Shown: positions 12,245 to 21,948 of the stretch, piece by piece | Numbering within the stretch: position 1 is the first letter of the stretch | Layout of the letters: each line of letters begins with the position of its first letter | Origin: Notamacropus eugenii | Lineage: Eukaryota; Chordata; Mammalia; Diprotodontia; Macropodidae | Length of the DNA: 64,000 bases | NCBI RefSeq assembly: GCF_028372415.1 | Contig: NC_092875.1 | Location: forward strand, 228,507,136-228,571,135 | Reading direction: 5' to 3' | Program-made: the position numbers and the translations under genes | Notes under the pieces: generated by a model | What the model was told of the DNA's origin: nothing | What the model saw: only the letters and a program-made list of their open reading frames with translations | Database searches by the model: none

Positions 12245-12610
12245 GCCTTTGTGACCTGCCTGGGTCACTTGGAAGTCTGAGTCACATGGAGTCAGTGGTG
12301 AGAGGAGTTTGCTGAATGGGTAGAACAAGAAGGATGGAATAGGAAGAGGTGGAGTTGGAGCATAGCTGAGAGGAAGTCAGTCAGACTAGTCAGAACTGGG
12401 AAGGAGAGAGGAATCAGGCAGCTAGGATTATGAGTGTTTGTTTGTGGGAAGGCCCTAGCAAGGGGAAGGCTTGGGGATAGTGTTGCCCTCTGAATTGTTA
12501 TTGTATATGGATTTCTTAGTTGCTGTGATGGATTTAGCTTTCTGGTGTTTGAATAAATGTTTTGGTTTTGTCTTCCATGTGCAGAGTCTGTTGTATTTCA
12601 GGATTCAGAA
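12245..12610 (+). mobile_element. Possible solo LTR
   Basis: This non-coding block is unlike its AT-rich surroundings. It starts near TGTGACCTGCC, has a GA-rich middle with several GAGAGGA words, and ends soon after an AATAAA polyadenylation-like signal ('gtttgaataaatgttttgg', about 12550) followed by 'ccatgtgca'. The layout resembles a solo LTR. I found no target-site duplication and could not name a family, so this is tentative. Confidence 0.3.
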
Positions 12611-13154
12611 TTATGCTGGCATATTCATAGCTGCCATTGATGCCATAAGTATTGCATTGGCACTAACAAGCCTATGGTAACAAAATGCCATGGAATCTTG
12701 ACCATCTCACCTTGGTGTGCTCATAATGACTATATAACAGAAGGACCACCATGAAAATAAGTGTAAAGTTTATGCTACTATATGCTTGTGCTGGTCCCAG
12801 AAGATAAAGAAATAGAGAAATTCTATGAAATCTTATGAAATATACTAAAACAGTCTGACTTAAGTATGAAAGTAGTATTGGAAAGACTGAAAAAATATAT
12901 TGGAAAATATAGTTCAGGATGAAGAGAACAAGAGGCTAAAGGCTTATAAACCACTCAGAAGCTACATGTCATATCTGTATACCATGAATATATTTTTTAA
13001 GGTCAAAGTAAAGATTCATTATACTTTCCAGTGGGCAAGAGTACTTAGGGAACCTGCACTCTTAGAGAGGTACAGGTAAAGTTTAAATAGGATATTCTAA
13101 AATAAAACATGTGCCAAATAGACTAACTAGGTGGGATTAGGGAGTGGTTAAGGA
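12611..13154. other. Spacer, possibly a very old RTE endonuclease remnant
   Basis: The words 'tatgcttgtgctggtcccagaagataaagaaatagagaaattctatg' (12780-12825) weakly resemble the RTE endonuclease region around its YAPT motif. No frame remains. Otherwise nothing was recognised. Confidence 0.25.
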
Positions 13155-13976
13155 GTGGTTAGTTCTTTTTTTAAAATTTATTTATTTCTTTTAAGTTTTC
13201 AATGTTCATTTCCACAAAATTTTGAGTTCCAAATTTTCTCCCTGTCTCTCCCCTCCCCCCACCCCAAAACACCGAACATTCTGATTACCCCTACCACCAA
13301 TCTGCCCTCCCTTCTAACATCCCTCCCTTCCCTTACCCCCATCTTCTCCTTTGTCCTGTAGGCAAGATAAATTTCTATACCCCATTACCTATATTTCTTA
13401 TTTCCCAGTTGCATGCAAGAACAATTCTCAACAGTTGTTCCTAAAATTTTGAGTTCCAACTTCTCTTCCTTCCTACCTCCCCACCCATCCCCACTGAGAA
13501 GGCAAAAAATTCAATATAGGCTATACATGTGTAGTTTTGCAAATGACTTCTAAAATAGTCATGTTGTGTAGGACTAACTATATTTCCCTCCATCCTATCC
13601 TGACCCCATTTCTTCTATTCTCTCTTTTGACCTTGTCCCTCTTCAAGTATTGACTTCTAATTGCTCCCTCCTCCCACTGCCCTCCCTTCCATCATCCCTC
13701 CACCCTGCTTATCCCCTTCTCCCCTACTTTCCTGTACTGTAAGTTAGGTTTTCATACCACACTGAGTGTCCCTGAGCCAAATGTGAGGAGAGTAAACTTC
13801 ACTTTTTCCCTCTCACCTCCCCCTTTTTTCCTCCATTGAAAAGTCTTTTTCTTGCCTCTTTTATGAGAGATAATTTACCCCATTCCATTTCTCCCTTTCT
13901 CCTCCAAATATGTTCCTCTCTCATCCTTTAATTTGATTTTTTAGATATGATCCCCTCCTATTCAACTTATCCTGTG

Positions 13977-13977
<1 letters not shown>

Positions 13978-14018
<41 letters not shown>
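13978..14018. repeat. (GT)n microsatellite inside a HAL1 3' UTR
   Basis: About 20 GT units. The other HAL1 copies carry CA/TG repeats at the same 3' UTR position (18076-18108, 29505-29545, 57821-57875). Confidence 0.95.
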
Positions 14019-14019
<1 letters not shown>

Positions 14020-14281
14020 ATGCCACTAATTACCCAGATACTGAGAAAAGTTTCAAGAGATACAAATATTGTCTTTCCATGTAGGAATATAAACAGTTCA
14101 ATTTTAGTAAGTCCCTTATGATTTCTGTTTCCTGTTTACCTTTACATGCTTTTCCTGATTCTTGTGTTTGAAAGTCAAATTTTCTTTTCAGCTCTGGTCT
14201 TTTCATAAAGAATGCTTGAAAGTCCTCTATTTCATTGAAAGACCATTTTGTCCCCTGAAGTATTATACTCAGTTTTGCTGG

Positions 14282-15031
14282 TTAGGTGATTCTTGGTTTA
14301 AATCCTAGTTCCTTTGACTTCTGGAATATCGTATTCTGTGCCCTTTGATCCCTTAATGTAGAAGATGCTAAATCTTGTGTTATCCTGATTGTATTTCCAC
14401 AGTACTCAAACTGTTTCTTTCTAGCTGCTTGCAATATTTTCTCCTTGACCTGGGAACTCTGGAATTTGGCTACAATGTTCCTAGGAGTTTCTTTTTTTGG
14501 ATCTCTTTCCAGAGGTGATTGGTAGGTTCTTTCAACATTTATTTTGCCCTCTGGTTCTAGAATATCAGGGCAGTTTTCATTGATAATTTCATGAAAGATG
14601 ATGTCTAGGCTCTTTTTTTTTTGATCATGGCTTTCAGGTAGTCCCATAATTTTTAAATTGTCTCTCCTGGATCTATTTTCCAGGTCAGTTATTTTTCCAA
14701 TGAGATATTTCACATTATCTTCCATTTATTTATTCTTTTGGTTTTGTTTTGTGATTTCTTGGTTTCCCATAAAGTCATTAGCTTCCATCTGTTCCATTCT
14801 AATTTTTAAAGAACTATTTTCTTCAGTGAGCTTTTGAACCCCCTTTTCCATTTGGCTAATTCTGCTTTTTACAGCATTCTTATCCTCATTGGCTTTTTGA
14901 ACCTCTTTTGCCAATTGAGTTAGCCTATTTTTAAAGGTAATATTTTCTTCAGCATTTTTTGGAGTCTCCTTTAGCAAGCTGTTGACTTGCTTTTCATGAT
15001 TTTCTTGCATCTCTCTCATTCCTCTTTCCAA
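14282..15031 (-). pseudogene. Broken HAL1 ORF1 (L1 ORF1p-like)
   Basis: Two abutting open parts encode a lysine/glutamate-rich coiled coil (repeated QMEK, KLTEEN and LTQLAKEVQKANE words), then the RRM-like LKIMGLPES and the C-terminal TPRNIVAKFQSSQVKEKIL region. These are the three parts of L1 ORF1p, an RNA-binding trimeric chaperone of LINE RNPs. A stop between 14726 and 14725 separates the coiled coil from the RNA-binding part. The copy is not expected to be functional. Confidence 0.8.
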
Positions 15032-15997
15032 TTTTCCTCCACCTCTCTTACTTGATTTTCAAAATCTTTTTTGAATTCTTCCATGGCCTGAGACCATTGA
15101 ATATTTATTTTGGATGTTTGAGATACAGAAACTTTGATTTTATGTCTTTCTGTGATGGTAAGCATTGTTCTTCCTCAACTGAAAGGATGGGAGAAGATAC
15201 CTGTTCACCAAGAAAGTAGGCTTCTATAGTCTTTTATTTTTTTTCCCTTTTTTGGGCACTTTTACAACCAGTTACTTGACTTTTGAGTATTTTGTCAAGA
15301 GTAGGGTATACTCTGGAGATCTGTAAGATCTTAGTTCCTCAAAGGTGGCACAATCAAGCCTTCACACTAGTCTGGGAGCAACCAGAAACTTTTGTGCCCA
15401 GAATCTGAGAGTAGTAGAGTTTCCTCTCCAGGACCACCATGCCTCCAGTTCTGCCACACCAACACTGGAGGCTAAGATTGAGATCAGGGGCTTTATGATC
15501 CAACAATGGATGCTGGCTGCTGCTTGTCTGCCATGAGAGCCACCACTGCCAGCAGCCTCTGCTGCCACCACCTGGGGCTGGAGCTATGGGGAGACCCTGC
15601 TCCCTTCTTGGCCAGGTGAAAAAATCCTCTCACTTACCTTTGGTGCCTGTGGGTTGAGGGATCTGTGAACTGCAGCTGCTGCCACCTGGGATTCTACCCC
15701 CAAGGCCTGCTCTGGTCCTCCTCCTGGTGCCACATGGTCAATGCTGGGCTGGGCTCTGCTCCATGTCCTGTGTGACAGACCTTTCCCATCAGCCTTCCAG
15801 GTCACCCTCGGCTGGAAATCTCTCCACTCTGTTGTTCTGTGGCTTCTGCTACTCTAGAATTTGTTGGGAGTCTTTCTTTACAGGTATTTTATGAATTGTG
15901 GGGGAAGAGCTAGTTTATGTGCATCTTTCTATTCCACCATCTTGACTACCCCCCTGACCATGAATATTTTATATACGTATGGGTTAAACACTTTTTT

Positions 15998-16013
15998 AAA
16001 AAGAACTTAAGGG
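15998..16013. repeat. Left target-site duplication of HAL1
   Basis: AAAAAGAACTTAAGGG occurs here and again at 18921-18936, flanking the element. The last Gs may belong to the element's 5' G run. Confidence 0.85.
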
Positions 16014-16851
16014 GGGGCGGAGCCAAGATGGCGGAGTAGAAAGACGCACATACACATAGCTCCGAACCCACAACCCACAGAACGGCTAGAGGGGAGTAAC
16101 TTACGGCGAATTCTGCACCCAGAGGCCACGGAATATTGGAGCGAGGGAGATTTCTGTTCCGGAGAGACCTGCAAACCTCTCGCGGGGGGGTCCTTCGCGC
16201 TGCGGACTGGGCACCGGGACTGGGAGCTGAGTGCAGCCCTGTAGCGGCTGCGACACCATGAAGAAAAGATCCGAGTGGGCTACGGGGACGGGATCTCCTG
16301 TGGCCACGCGGGTCCCTCCACCCACAGAGGGAACTGCAACCTCTCGCAAAAGGTCCGTCGCGCTGCAGACGCGGAGCCCAGCCCAGACCTGCGGCGGCCT
16401 CGGCTCCGAGAGGTACAGATCCGAGCAGGCTTCAGAGACGGGATCTCCAGTGGTGGCACAAGCCCCTCCACCCACAGGTGAGGACAGTCAGTGAGAGAGT
16501 CTCTTTGGCCGGTCGAGAGGGGAGTGGGGTGCCCCCATGGCTCGGGCCCCCCTGGGAGATAGAAGCTGAGAGGCGGCTGCAGACAGGGGCTCCCCAAGTG
16601 GGTGGGAGCCTGGATCCATTGTGGAAGGTCTGTGCATAAACCCCCCGAGGGAACAGTGCCTGAGAGGCGGCCCTGCCCCGACCTGACCATCAGAACTTAA
16701 TTCTCACACTGAATAGCAGCCCTGCCCCCGCCAAAAGCCCTAAGGCGGGAAGCAGCATTTGAATCTCAGTCCCCAAACGCTGGCTGGGAGGACCAGGAGG
16801 CGAGGTGGGTGTGAGGAGAATATTCAGAGGTCAAGCCACTGGCTGGGGAGA
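16014..16851 (+). promoter_or_regulatory. HAL1 5' UTR/internal promoter with two tandem monomers
   Basis: This is the most CpG-dense part of the window. CCAAGATGGCGG at 16023-16034 matches the YY1-type site that positions transcription at L1 5' ends. Two tandem units follow, about 16168-16331 and 16332-16482. Each contains 'aacctctcgc', 'gtccgtcgcgctgc' or its variant, 'acgggatctcc' and 'ccctccacccacag'. The HAL1 copies at 13.2-15.9 kb and 55.8-58.7 kb show only one such unit. Promoter activity is inferred from L1 biology. Confidence 0.7.
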
Positions 16852-17937
16852 ATGCCAAGAAAAGGGAAAAGAAATAAAACTATTGAAGGGTACTTTCTTG
16901 GAGAAAAGACACTTCCTCCCTTCCTTTCTGATGAGGAAGAACAATGCTTACCATCAGGCAAAGACACAGAAATCAAGGATTCTGTGTCCCAGCCCACCCA
17001 ATGGGCTCAGGCCATGGAAGAGCTCAAAAAGAATTTTGAAAATCAAGTTAGAGAGGTGGAGGAAAAACTGGGAAGAGAAATGAGAGGGATAAAAGAGAAG
17101 CATGAAAAGCAGATCAGCTCCCTGCTAAAGGAGAACCAAAAAAATGTTGAAGAAATTAACACCTTGAAAACTAGCCTAACTCAATTGGCAAAAGAGGTTC
17201 AAAAGGCCAATGAGGAGAAGAATGCTTTCAAAAACAGAATTCGCCAAATGGAAAAGGAGATTCAAAAGCTCACTGAAGAAAATAGATCTTTCAAAACTGG
17301 AATGGTACAGATGGACGCTAAGGACTTTATGAGAAAGACAGATATCACAGAACACAGCGAGAAGATTGGAAAAATGGAAGATAATGTGAAATATCTTATT
17401 GGAAAAACAACTGACCTGGAAAATAGAATCAGGAGAGACAATGTAAAAATTCTGGGAATACCTGAAAACCATGATCAAAAGAAGAGCCTAGACATCATCT
17501 TCCATGAAATTATCAAGGAAAACTGCCCTGAGATTCTAGAACCAGAGGGCAAAATAAATATTCAAGGAATCCGCAGAACACCGCATGAAAGAGATCCAAA
17601 AAGAGAAACTCCTAGGAACATTGTGGCCAAATTCCAGAATTCCCAGGTGAAAGAGAAAATATTGCAAGCAGCTAGAAAGAAACAATTCAAGTATTGTGGA
17701 AATACAATCAGGATAGCACAAGATCTAGCGCCCTCTACGTTAAGGGATTGAAGGGAATGGAATAGGATATTCCAGAAGTCAAAGGAACTAGGACTAACAC
17801 CAAGAATCACCTACCCAGCAAAACTGAGTATAATACTTGAGGAGAAAAAATGGTCTTTCAATGAAATAGAGGATTTTCAAATTTTCTTGATGAAAAGACC
17901 AGAACTGGAAAGAAAATTTGACTTTCTAACACAATAA
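16852..17937 (+). pseudogene. HAL1 ORF1 with one nonsense codon (L1 ORF1p-like)
   Basis: The frame starts at ATG 16852 (MPRKGKRNK) and runs to TAA 17935-17937, 361 codons, with one visible break: TGA at 17749-17751. At the same place the copy at 57.4 kb has an arginine codon. Rough layout by residue: basic N-terminus 1-15, coiled coil 55-185 rich in E, K and L with repeated EVQKANEEKNAFKNRI-like heptads, RRM-like 'DNVKILGIPE' near 200, and a C-terminal domain with 'TPRNIVAKFQNSQVKEKIL' near 260. Such proteins coat LINE RNA as trimers and act as nucleic acid chaperones. The open frame extends upstream of the ATG to 16759, but that part matches no ORF1p. The stop removes the last roughly 60 residues. 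Confidence 0.85.
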
Positions 17938-18920
17938 TGAAGAGAACCGTGAAAAGGTGAACAGCAAAGAGAAGTCATAAGGGACTTACTAAAGTTGAAC
18001 TGTTTACATTCCTACATGGAAAGACAATATTTGGAACTCTTGAAACATTTCAGTATCTGGGTACTGGGTGGGAGTACACACACACACACATGCACACACG
18101 CACACATACATAGAGACAGAGTGCACAGAGTGAATTGAAGAGGATGGGATCATATCTTAAAAAAAAAAATGAAATCAAGCAGTGAGAGAGAAATATTGGG
18201 AGGAGAAAGGGAGAAGTTGAATGGGGCAAATTATCTCTCATAAAAGAGGCAAGCAAAAGACTTATTAGTGGAGGGATAAAGAGGGGAGGCAAGAGAAAAA
18301 CATGAGGTCTATCCCATCACATTCCACTAAAGGAAAGAATAAAATGCACACTCATTTTGATAGGAAAACCTATCTCATAATACAGGAGAGTGGGGGACAG
18401 GGGCTCAAGCAGGATGGGGGGGAGGATGGAGGGGAGGGCATGGGGAGGAGAATGCAATCTGAGGTCGACACTCATGGGGAGGGAAAGGATCATAAGAGAA
18501 TAGAAGTAATGGGGGACAGGATAGGATGGAGGGAAATATAGTTAGTCCTATACAACACAACTATTATGGAAGTCATTTGCAAAACTACACAGATTTGGCC
18601 TATATTGAATTGCTTGTCTTCCAAGGGGAAGGGGTGGGGAGGGAGGGAGCTAAAGAAGTTGGAACTCAAAGTGTTAGGATCAAATGTAATGTTCTTACCA
18701 CTGGGAAATAAGAAATACAGGTTAAGGGGTCAAGAAAGCTATCTGGCCCTACAGGACAAAAGAGAAGACGGAGACAAGGGCAGAGAGGGAGGATAGAAGA
18801 GAGAGTAGATTGGTCACAGGGGCAATTAGAATGCTTGGGTTTGGGGGGGGAGGGGATAAAAGGGGAGAAAATTTGTAACCCAAAATTTTGTGAAAATAAA
18901 TGTTAAAAGCTAAATAAAAA

Positions 18921-18936
18921 AAAAAGAACTTAAGGG
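18921..18936. repeat. Right target-site duplication of HAL1
   Basis: Identical to 15998-16013 and directly follows the A-rich tail. Confidence 0.85.
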
Positions 18937-18944
18937 AAATAACA

Positions 18945-19182
18945 AATAGTAATAACTAGGATTTATGTGGTACTTAACGGTTTTCAAAGCACTTTATAAA
19001 TATCTCACTTAATCTTCACAACAAACTGGGAAGTAGTTGCCATTAAACTATTATGCTAAAAATGAAAAAAACTGAAGCAAAGGTTAAGAGACTTAACCAG
19101 TTAATAAATATCTGAAGCTGGATTTGAACCCAGGTCTTCCTGGCTTCAGATCCACGCTCTCTAGCAATTGTACCACCTTTGT
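18945..19182 (-). repeat. THER/MIR-type SINE
   Basis: Reverse strand: 'caaagcactttataaatatctcacttaatcttcacaac', then 'ttaagagacttaaccagttaa' and 'gaacccaggtcttcctggcttcaga', the tRNA-derived head in reverse. A typical therian SINE. Confidence 0.7.
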
Positions 19183-19184
19183 TG

Positions 19185-19430
19185 TTTGGTTGTTTCAGTT
19201 GTGTCCCACTTTTCGTTACTTCATTCTGGGCTTTCTTGGCAAAGATACTAGAGTGGTTTTCCATTTCCTTCTCCAGCTCATTTTACAGATGAGCAACTGA
19301 GGCAAACCAGTTAAGTGACTTGCCCAGAGTCACACAGCTAGTGTGTAAGGCCACATTTGAACTCAGGAAGATGAGTCTTCCTGACTTGAAGCCTGACTCT
19401 CTATTGTACCACACACAGATGCCTATTAAT
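19185..19430 (-). repeat. tRNA-derived SINE with RTE-like tail
   Basis: Reverse order: tail 'tttcagttgtgtcccacttttcg', 'ggcaaagatactagagtgg', then 'gatgagcaactgaggc', 'cttgcccagagtcacacagct' and the head. Antisense to the SINEs at 19985 and 45335. Confidence 0.75.
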
Positions 19431-19754
19431 TAACTGACATAGAAGTAATTTCCAAATAAGATATAGGCAGTCAGTCAAACTAATTAATGGTCAAAATCAA
19501 CAACAAATTAGAAATGAGATAAATGAAAGAAGATACTGTGTGCAGTTATAACAGCTCTTACCTCTCATATTAAGCAATTCATCGATGTCTTCCCTATTTC
19601 CCACCTCCAAATGGGAAATAGACAAAGGAAAACATATTGACTATTACAATTTCCTAGAGAATCAAACAATATAAAATAACTACCACACTGAGGAGACCAA
19701 AAGAGCACAGAAACTACCCTAGCCAGCAAATACTTGATCTCAAGAAGCAAGATT

Positions 19755-19925
19755 GTTCAGTGGAAGGTCAATGGTCCTGCTTTCCAATCCCACATTGGAT
19801 GCTTACTACTTGTACAATCTTGGGAAAGTCACATCCTCTTTGGGCTTTTATAGAATGAGAGAGTTGGAATAAATGACTTCTGATGTCTCCTCCAGATCTC
19901 AATCTATGATTCTATGATGATCTTA
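19755..19925 (+). repeat. MIR-like SINE
   Basis: 'caatcttgggaaagtcaca', 'tagaatgagagagttggaataaatgac' and the terminal 'ctatgattctatgatg' in forward order. Confidence 0.6.
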
Positions 19926-19984
19926 GTGATTCTGAAAGAAATGGCAACCAATGATAACACCAGTTTAGAATATAAATTTCAGCT

Positions 19985-20225
19985 AAGTAGAATGATGGAT
20001 ATAGCTCCACGTGTGGAGTCAGGAAGACCTGAGTTCTATTCCAGACTCAGAAACTAACTGTATGACCCTGGGCAAGTCACTTGACCCTGTTTGCCTCAGT
20101 TTCCTCATCTGTAAAATGATGTAGAAAAGGAAATGACAAACCATTCCAGTTTCTTTGCCAAGAAAACTCCAAATGAGTTTATGAAGAGTCAGTAATGACT
20201 GAACCAACCTAATAAAAATAAAAAC
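19985..20225 (+). repeat. tRNA-derived SINE with RTE-like tail
   Basis: 'gtgtggagtcaggaagacctgag' (head), 'tgaccctgggcaagtcactt', 'tcagtttcctcatctgtaaaatg', 'caaaccattccagtttctttg' and the tail 'gaagagtcagtaatgactgaac'. The tail resembles the 3' end of the RTE at 62.36 kb. Confidence 0.75.
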
Positions 20226-20439
20226 TTATTTGCAAGACTTTGCAGAGAATATTGATGGAGGATTATGAGCATTACTGCATTATTTAATGGCAGAAGTAGT
20301 GACAAGGAAATGAAATCAATGAAAATCTTGGCTTGAAATCCATGTAAGGAACATCAGTTGTAGAATACTGATAGATCTAATCAAATAAAAAATAAATGAA
20401 TAAAATTCTAAACAAATAAAAATGGAATGAATTTTTTTG

Positions 20440-20925
20440 CATTTATCTTATGATCTATAATCTCATCTATGACAGGAGAACTGTCACATCAGAATTCTAA
20501 TAGATTAATACTGTGCAAGTAGAAAAGGAACTCAAGAAAATGAACTCAGCAAAAACAGCTAGACCTAACTACATCCTGAAGAAATCTGTGCTGAGAGTGA
20601 CATGATTTTAAAAGAATTGGTCAGACACTTAAAATACGCATTTAAAAAAAAAAAAGAAGAAGCTAAAAAGTAGCCAGAAAAAACTTACAGTGTTATTATT
20701 GCTTCCTGAAAAGTAGATCAATAGACATTAGCAACTAGTAGCTTATGATTCTCATCTTTATAGAACCTTTATAGAATGACCTACACACATTCATTGAAAG
20801 TATCCCTGAAGGGTTTATGAGAAGGTAACAGGCAATATTTCACAGTTTTCTAAATCAGAGCACATCTTCATATTCATGCAATTAATTGACCTACTGTGTT
20901 TGTGGCCCATTGATTTTTTTAAGAA
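20440..20925 (+). mobile_element. Degenerate RTE-type LINE fragment
   Basis: Weak similarity to the RTE region between endonuclease and reverse transcriptase: 'ggaactcaagaaaatgaactcagcaaaaacagctagaccta', then 'ttacagtgttattattgct' and 'gaagggtttatgagaaggtaacaggca'. No frame survives. Confidence 0.45.
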
Positions 20926-20929
20926 CCAA

Positions 20930-21244
20930 AATCAAACCAAAGTTGTAATATAAAAAAATAAATTCACACAAAGCACCAGCATTTATACATACTATAAAAT
21001 CTATATACTACCAAAACATTGAAAGAGAAATGCCATTTAAAATAACTACAACCAGTATAAAACACTTGGAGTCTTCCCGCCAAGACACACTCAGGAACTA
21101 TATGCACACAATTACAAAGTGCTTTACATAAAGACAGAACTAAACAACTGGAGAAATATCAATTATTCATAGGTAGGCAGAGCCAACGTAATAAAAATGA
21201 CAATTCTAGTTAAATTAGTTTACTTATTCAGTACCATATCAAAC
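20930..21244 (+). mobile_element. L1 ORF2 segment upstream of the ERV
   Basis: Forward L1 ORF2: 'aacacttggagtcttcccgccaagaca', 'ggagaaatatcaattattcatagg', 'cgtaataaaaatgacaattcta' and 'tttacttattcagtaccatatcaaac'. The frame is broken. The same L1 resumes at 26034 beyond the ERV. Confidence 0.75.
21239..21244. repeat. ERV target-site duplication, left
   Basis: TCAAAC precedes the 5' LTR and is repeated at 26028-26033. Six bases is usual for class II (betaretrovirus-like) integrases. Confidence 0.8.
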
Positions 21245-21628
21245 TGTTGAAGGCCAGGGTGGAGTGCAGTTGACAAGATCAGGATAGACCTTCAAGGAAA
21301 CTGTTCTTTGAGACTGTGCTCATTATCATCCAGAATGGCTCTCCATGCCCCCAGTATGTTGCTGTATCCATGAGACAAACAAGAGAACTACAGAAAACAA
21401 GGGATATATAAAACAGATGCCCTCTAGACTCACAGTCTCTTTAAGATAAGAATGTTTAAATCACTAGGGCAGGAGACAAGCAGAATGTCAGGTAGGCTTG
21501 CAGTTTCTGTCTATAAATACCCTGACCCTCAGATCAACAAACAGAGTTGGTCTTTCTTCTCCCACCTCCTGTGTCTTTCTTCTTCACCACATTGCCGAGC
21601 CGTGTAGGGATGCGGGCTGTCCAATACA
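21245..21628 (+). mobile_element. ERV 5' LTR
   Basis: A 384-bp LTR starting TGTTGA and ending TACA, matching the 3' LTR at 25637-26027. TATAAATA is at 21512-21519. The polyadenylation signal is altered here (AACAAA where the 3' LTR has AATAAA). The two LTRs differ at roughly one position in ten to fifteen by eye, so the insertion is old. Confidence 0.9.
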
Positions 21629-21630
21629 TC

Positions 21631-21648
21631 TGGCACCCAAACAGGTAC
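21631..21648 (+). promoter_or_regulatory. ERV primer binding site (lysine tRNA type)
   Basis: TGGCACCCAAACAGGTAC lies two bases after the 5' LTR and resembles the complement of the lysine tRNA 3' end used by many betaretroviruses and lentiviruses, with a few substitutions. Confidence 0.75.
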
Positions 21649-21726
21649 ATGATCCAGGAAAGGGACTTGTCTTTCAGTGATGGTGTCCCCTGGAAAGGAG
21701 CTCCAAGTTTTGACAAGGCAACTAAG

Positions 21727-21732
21727 GTAAGG
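21727..21732 (+). promoter_or_regulatory. Candidate ERV major splice donor
   Basis: AAG followed by GTAAGG in the leader between primer site and gag start is a near-consensus 5' splice site, placed as expected for a retroviral leader. Use is not shown. Confidence 0.4.
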
Positions 21733-21879
21733 GGAAGCCTCGAAGAACCCCTGCAGGGGCATTTCACTTTGTCTGAGGTTCACGCAGGCACAGTAAAATC
21801 TCAGCAATTACAGACTTATGCGGAGAGCTTACTATGTTAACAGAATCAAAAGGCAGATTCTGTTCATAAGAGGTTAACA

Positions 21880-21948
21880 ATGGGTCAGATATTTTCACCT
21901 TTGCCTGTTAAAGAAATTTCAGTTAAAGCAATTTGGCTATCATTTTAA
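21880..21948 (+). pseudogene. ERV gag N-terminal remnant
   Basis: An ATG followed by GQ at 21880 gives the MGQ start common to myristoylated retroviral Gag proteins. The frame stops after 22 codons at TAA 21946-21948. No matrix, capsid or zinc-knuckle sequence could be recognised downstream. The gene is destroyed. Confidence 0.5.

Larger units (their letters stand above)
13163..15954 (-). mobile_element. HAL1 copy with both ends (ORF1 only)
   Basis: The reverse strand runs from a 5' end with GTCAAGATGGTGGAATAGAAAG (15920-15948), through a GC-richer 5' UTR (15350-15900), ORF1 (about 15245-14280) and a C-rich-looking 3' UTR (G-rich on the element strand) to an A-rich tail at 13163-13180. ORF1 is split by a nonsense codon near 14725, giving open parts 14726-15031 and 14282-14725. 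The expected start codon position reads GTG (see findings). No ORF2 is present. I could not see a clear target-site duplication. Confidence 0.8.
16011..18920 (+). mobile_element. Full-length HAL1 (half-L1) retrotransposon
   Basis: A complete-looking element of about 2.9 kb: a 5' UTR starting GGGGGGGCGGAGCCAAGATGG, a single L1-type ORF1, a 3' UTR with a CA repeat, G-rich purine runs and AATAAA (18895-18900), then an A-rich tail. It is flanked by a 13-16 bp duplication, so it inserted as one unit by L1-type target-primed reverse transcription. There is no ORF2, reverse transcriptase or endonuclease. HAL1 elements are known to depend on L1 enzymes in trans (family knowledge). It is the least decayed and probably the youngest of the HAL1 copies here. 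Confidence 0.9.

Noticed and set aside
14282..15031. Coiled-coil protein as a host gene
   Set aside because: It is the ORF1 of a minus-strand HAL1 copy, with a stop in the middle and matching sequence at 16.9-17.9 and 56.6-57.7 kb.
16231..16690. Several overlapping open frames in the HAL1 5' UTR on both strands
   Set aside because: High GC content makes stop codons rare; the frames overlap on both strands and match no ORF1 or host protein.
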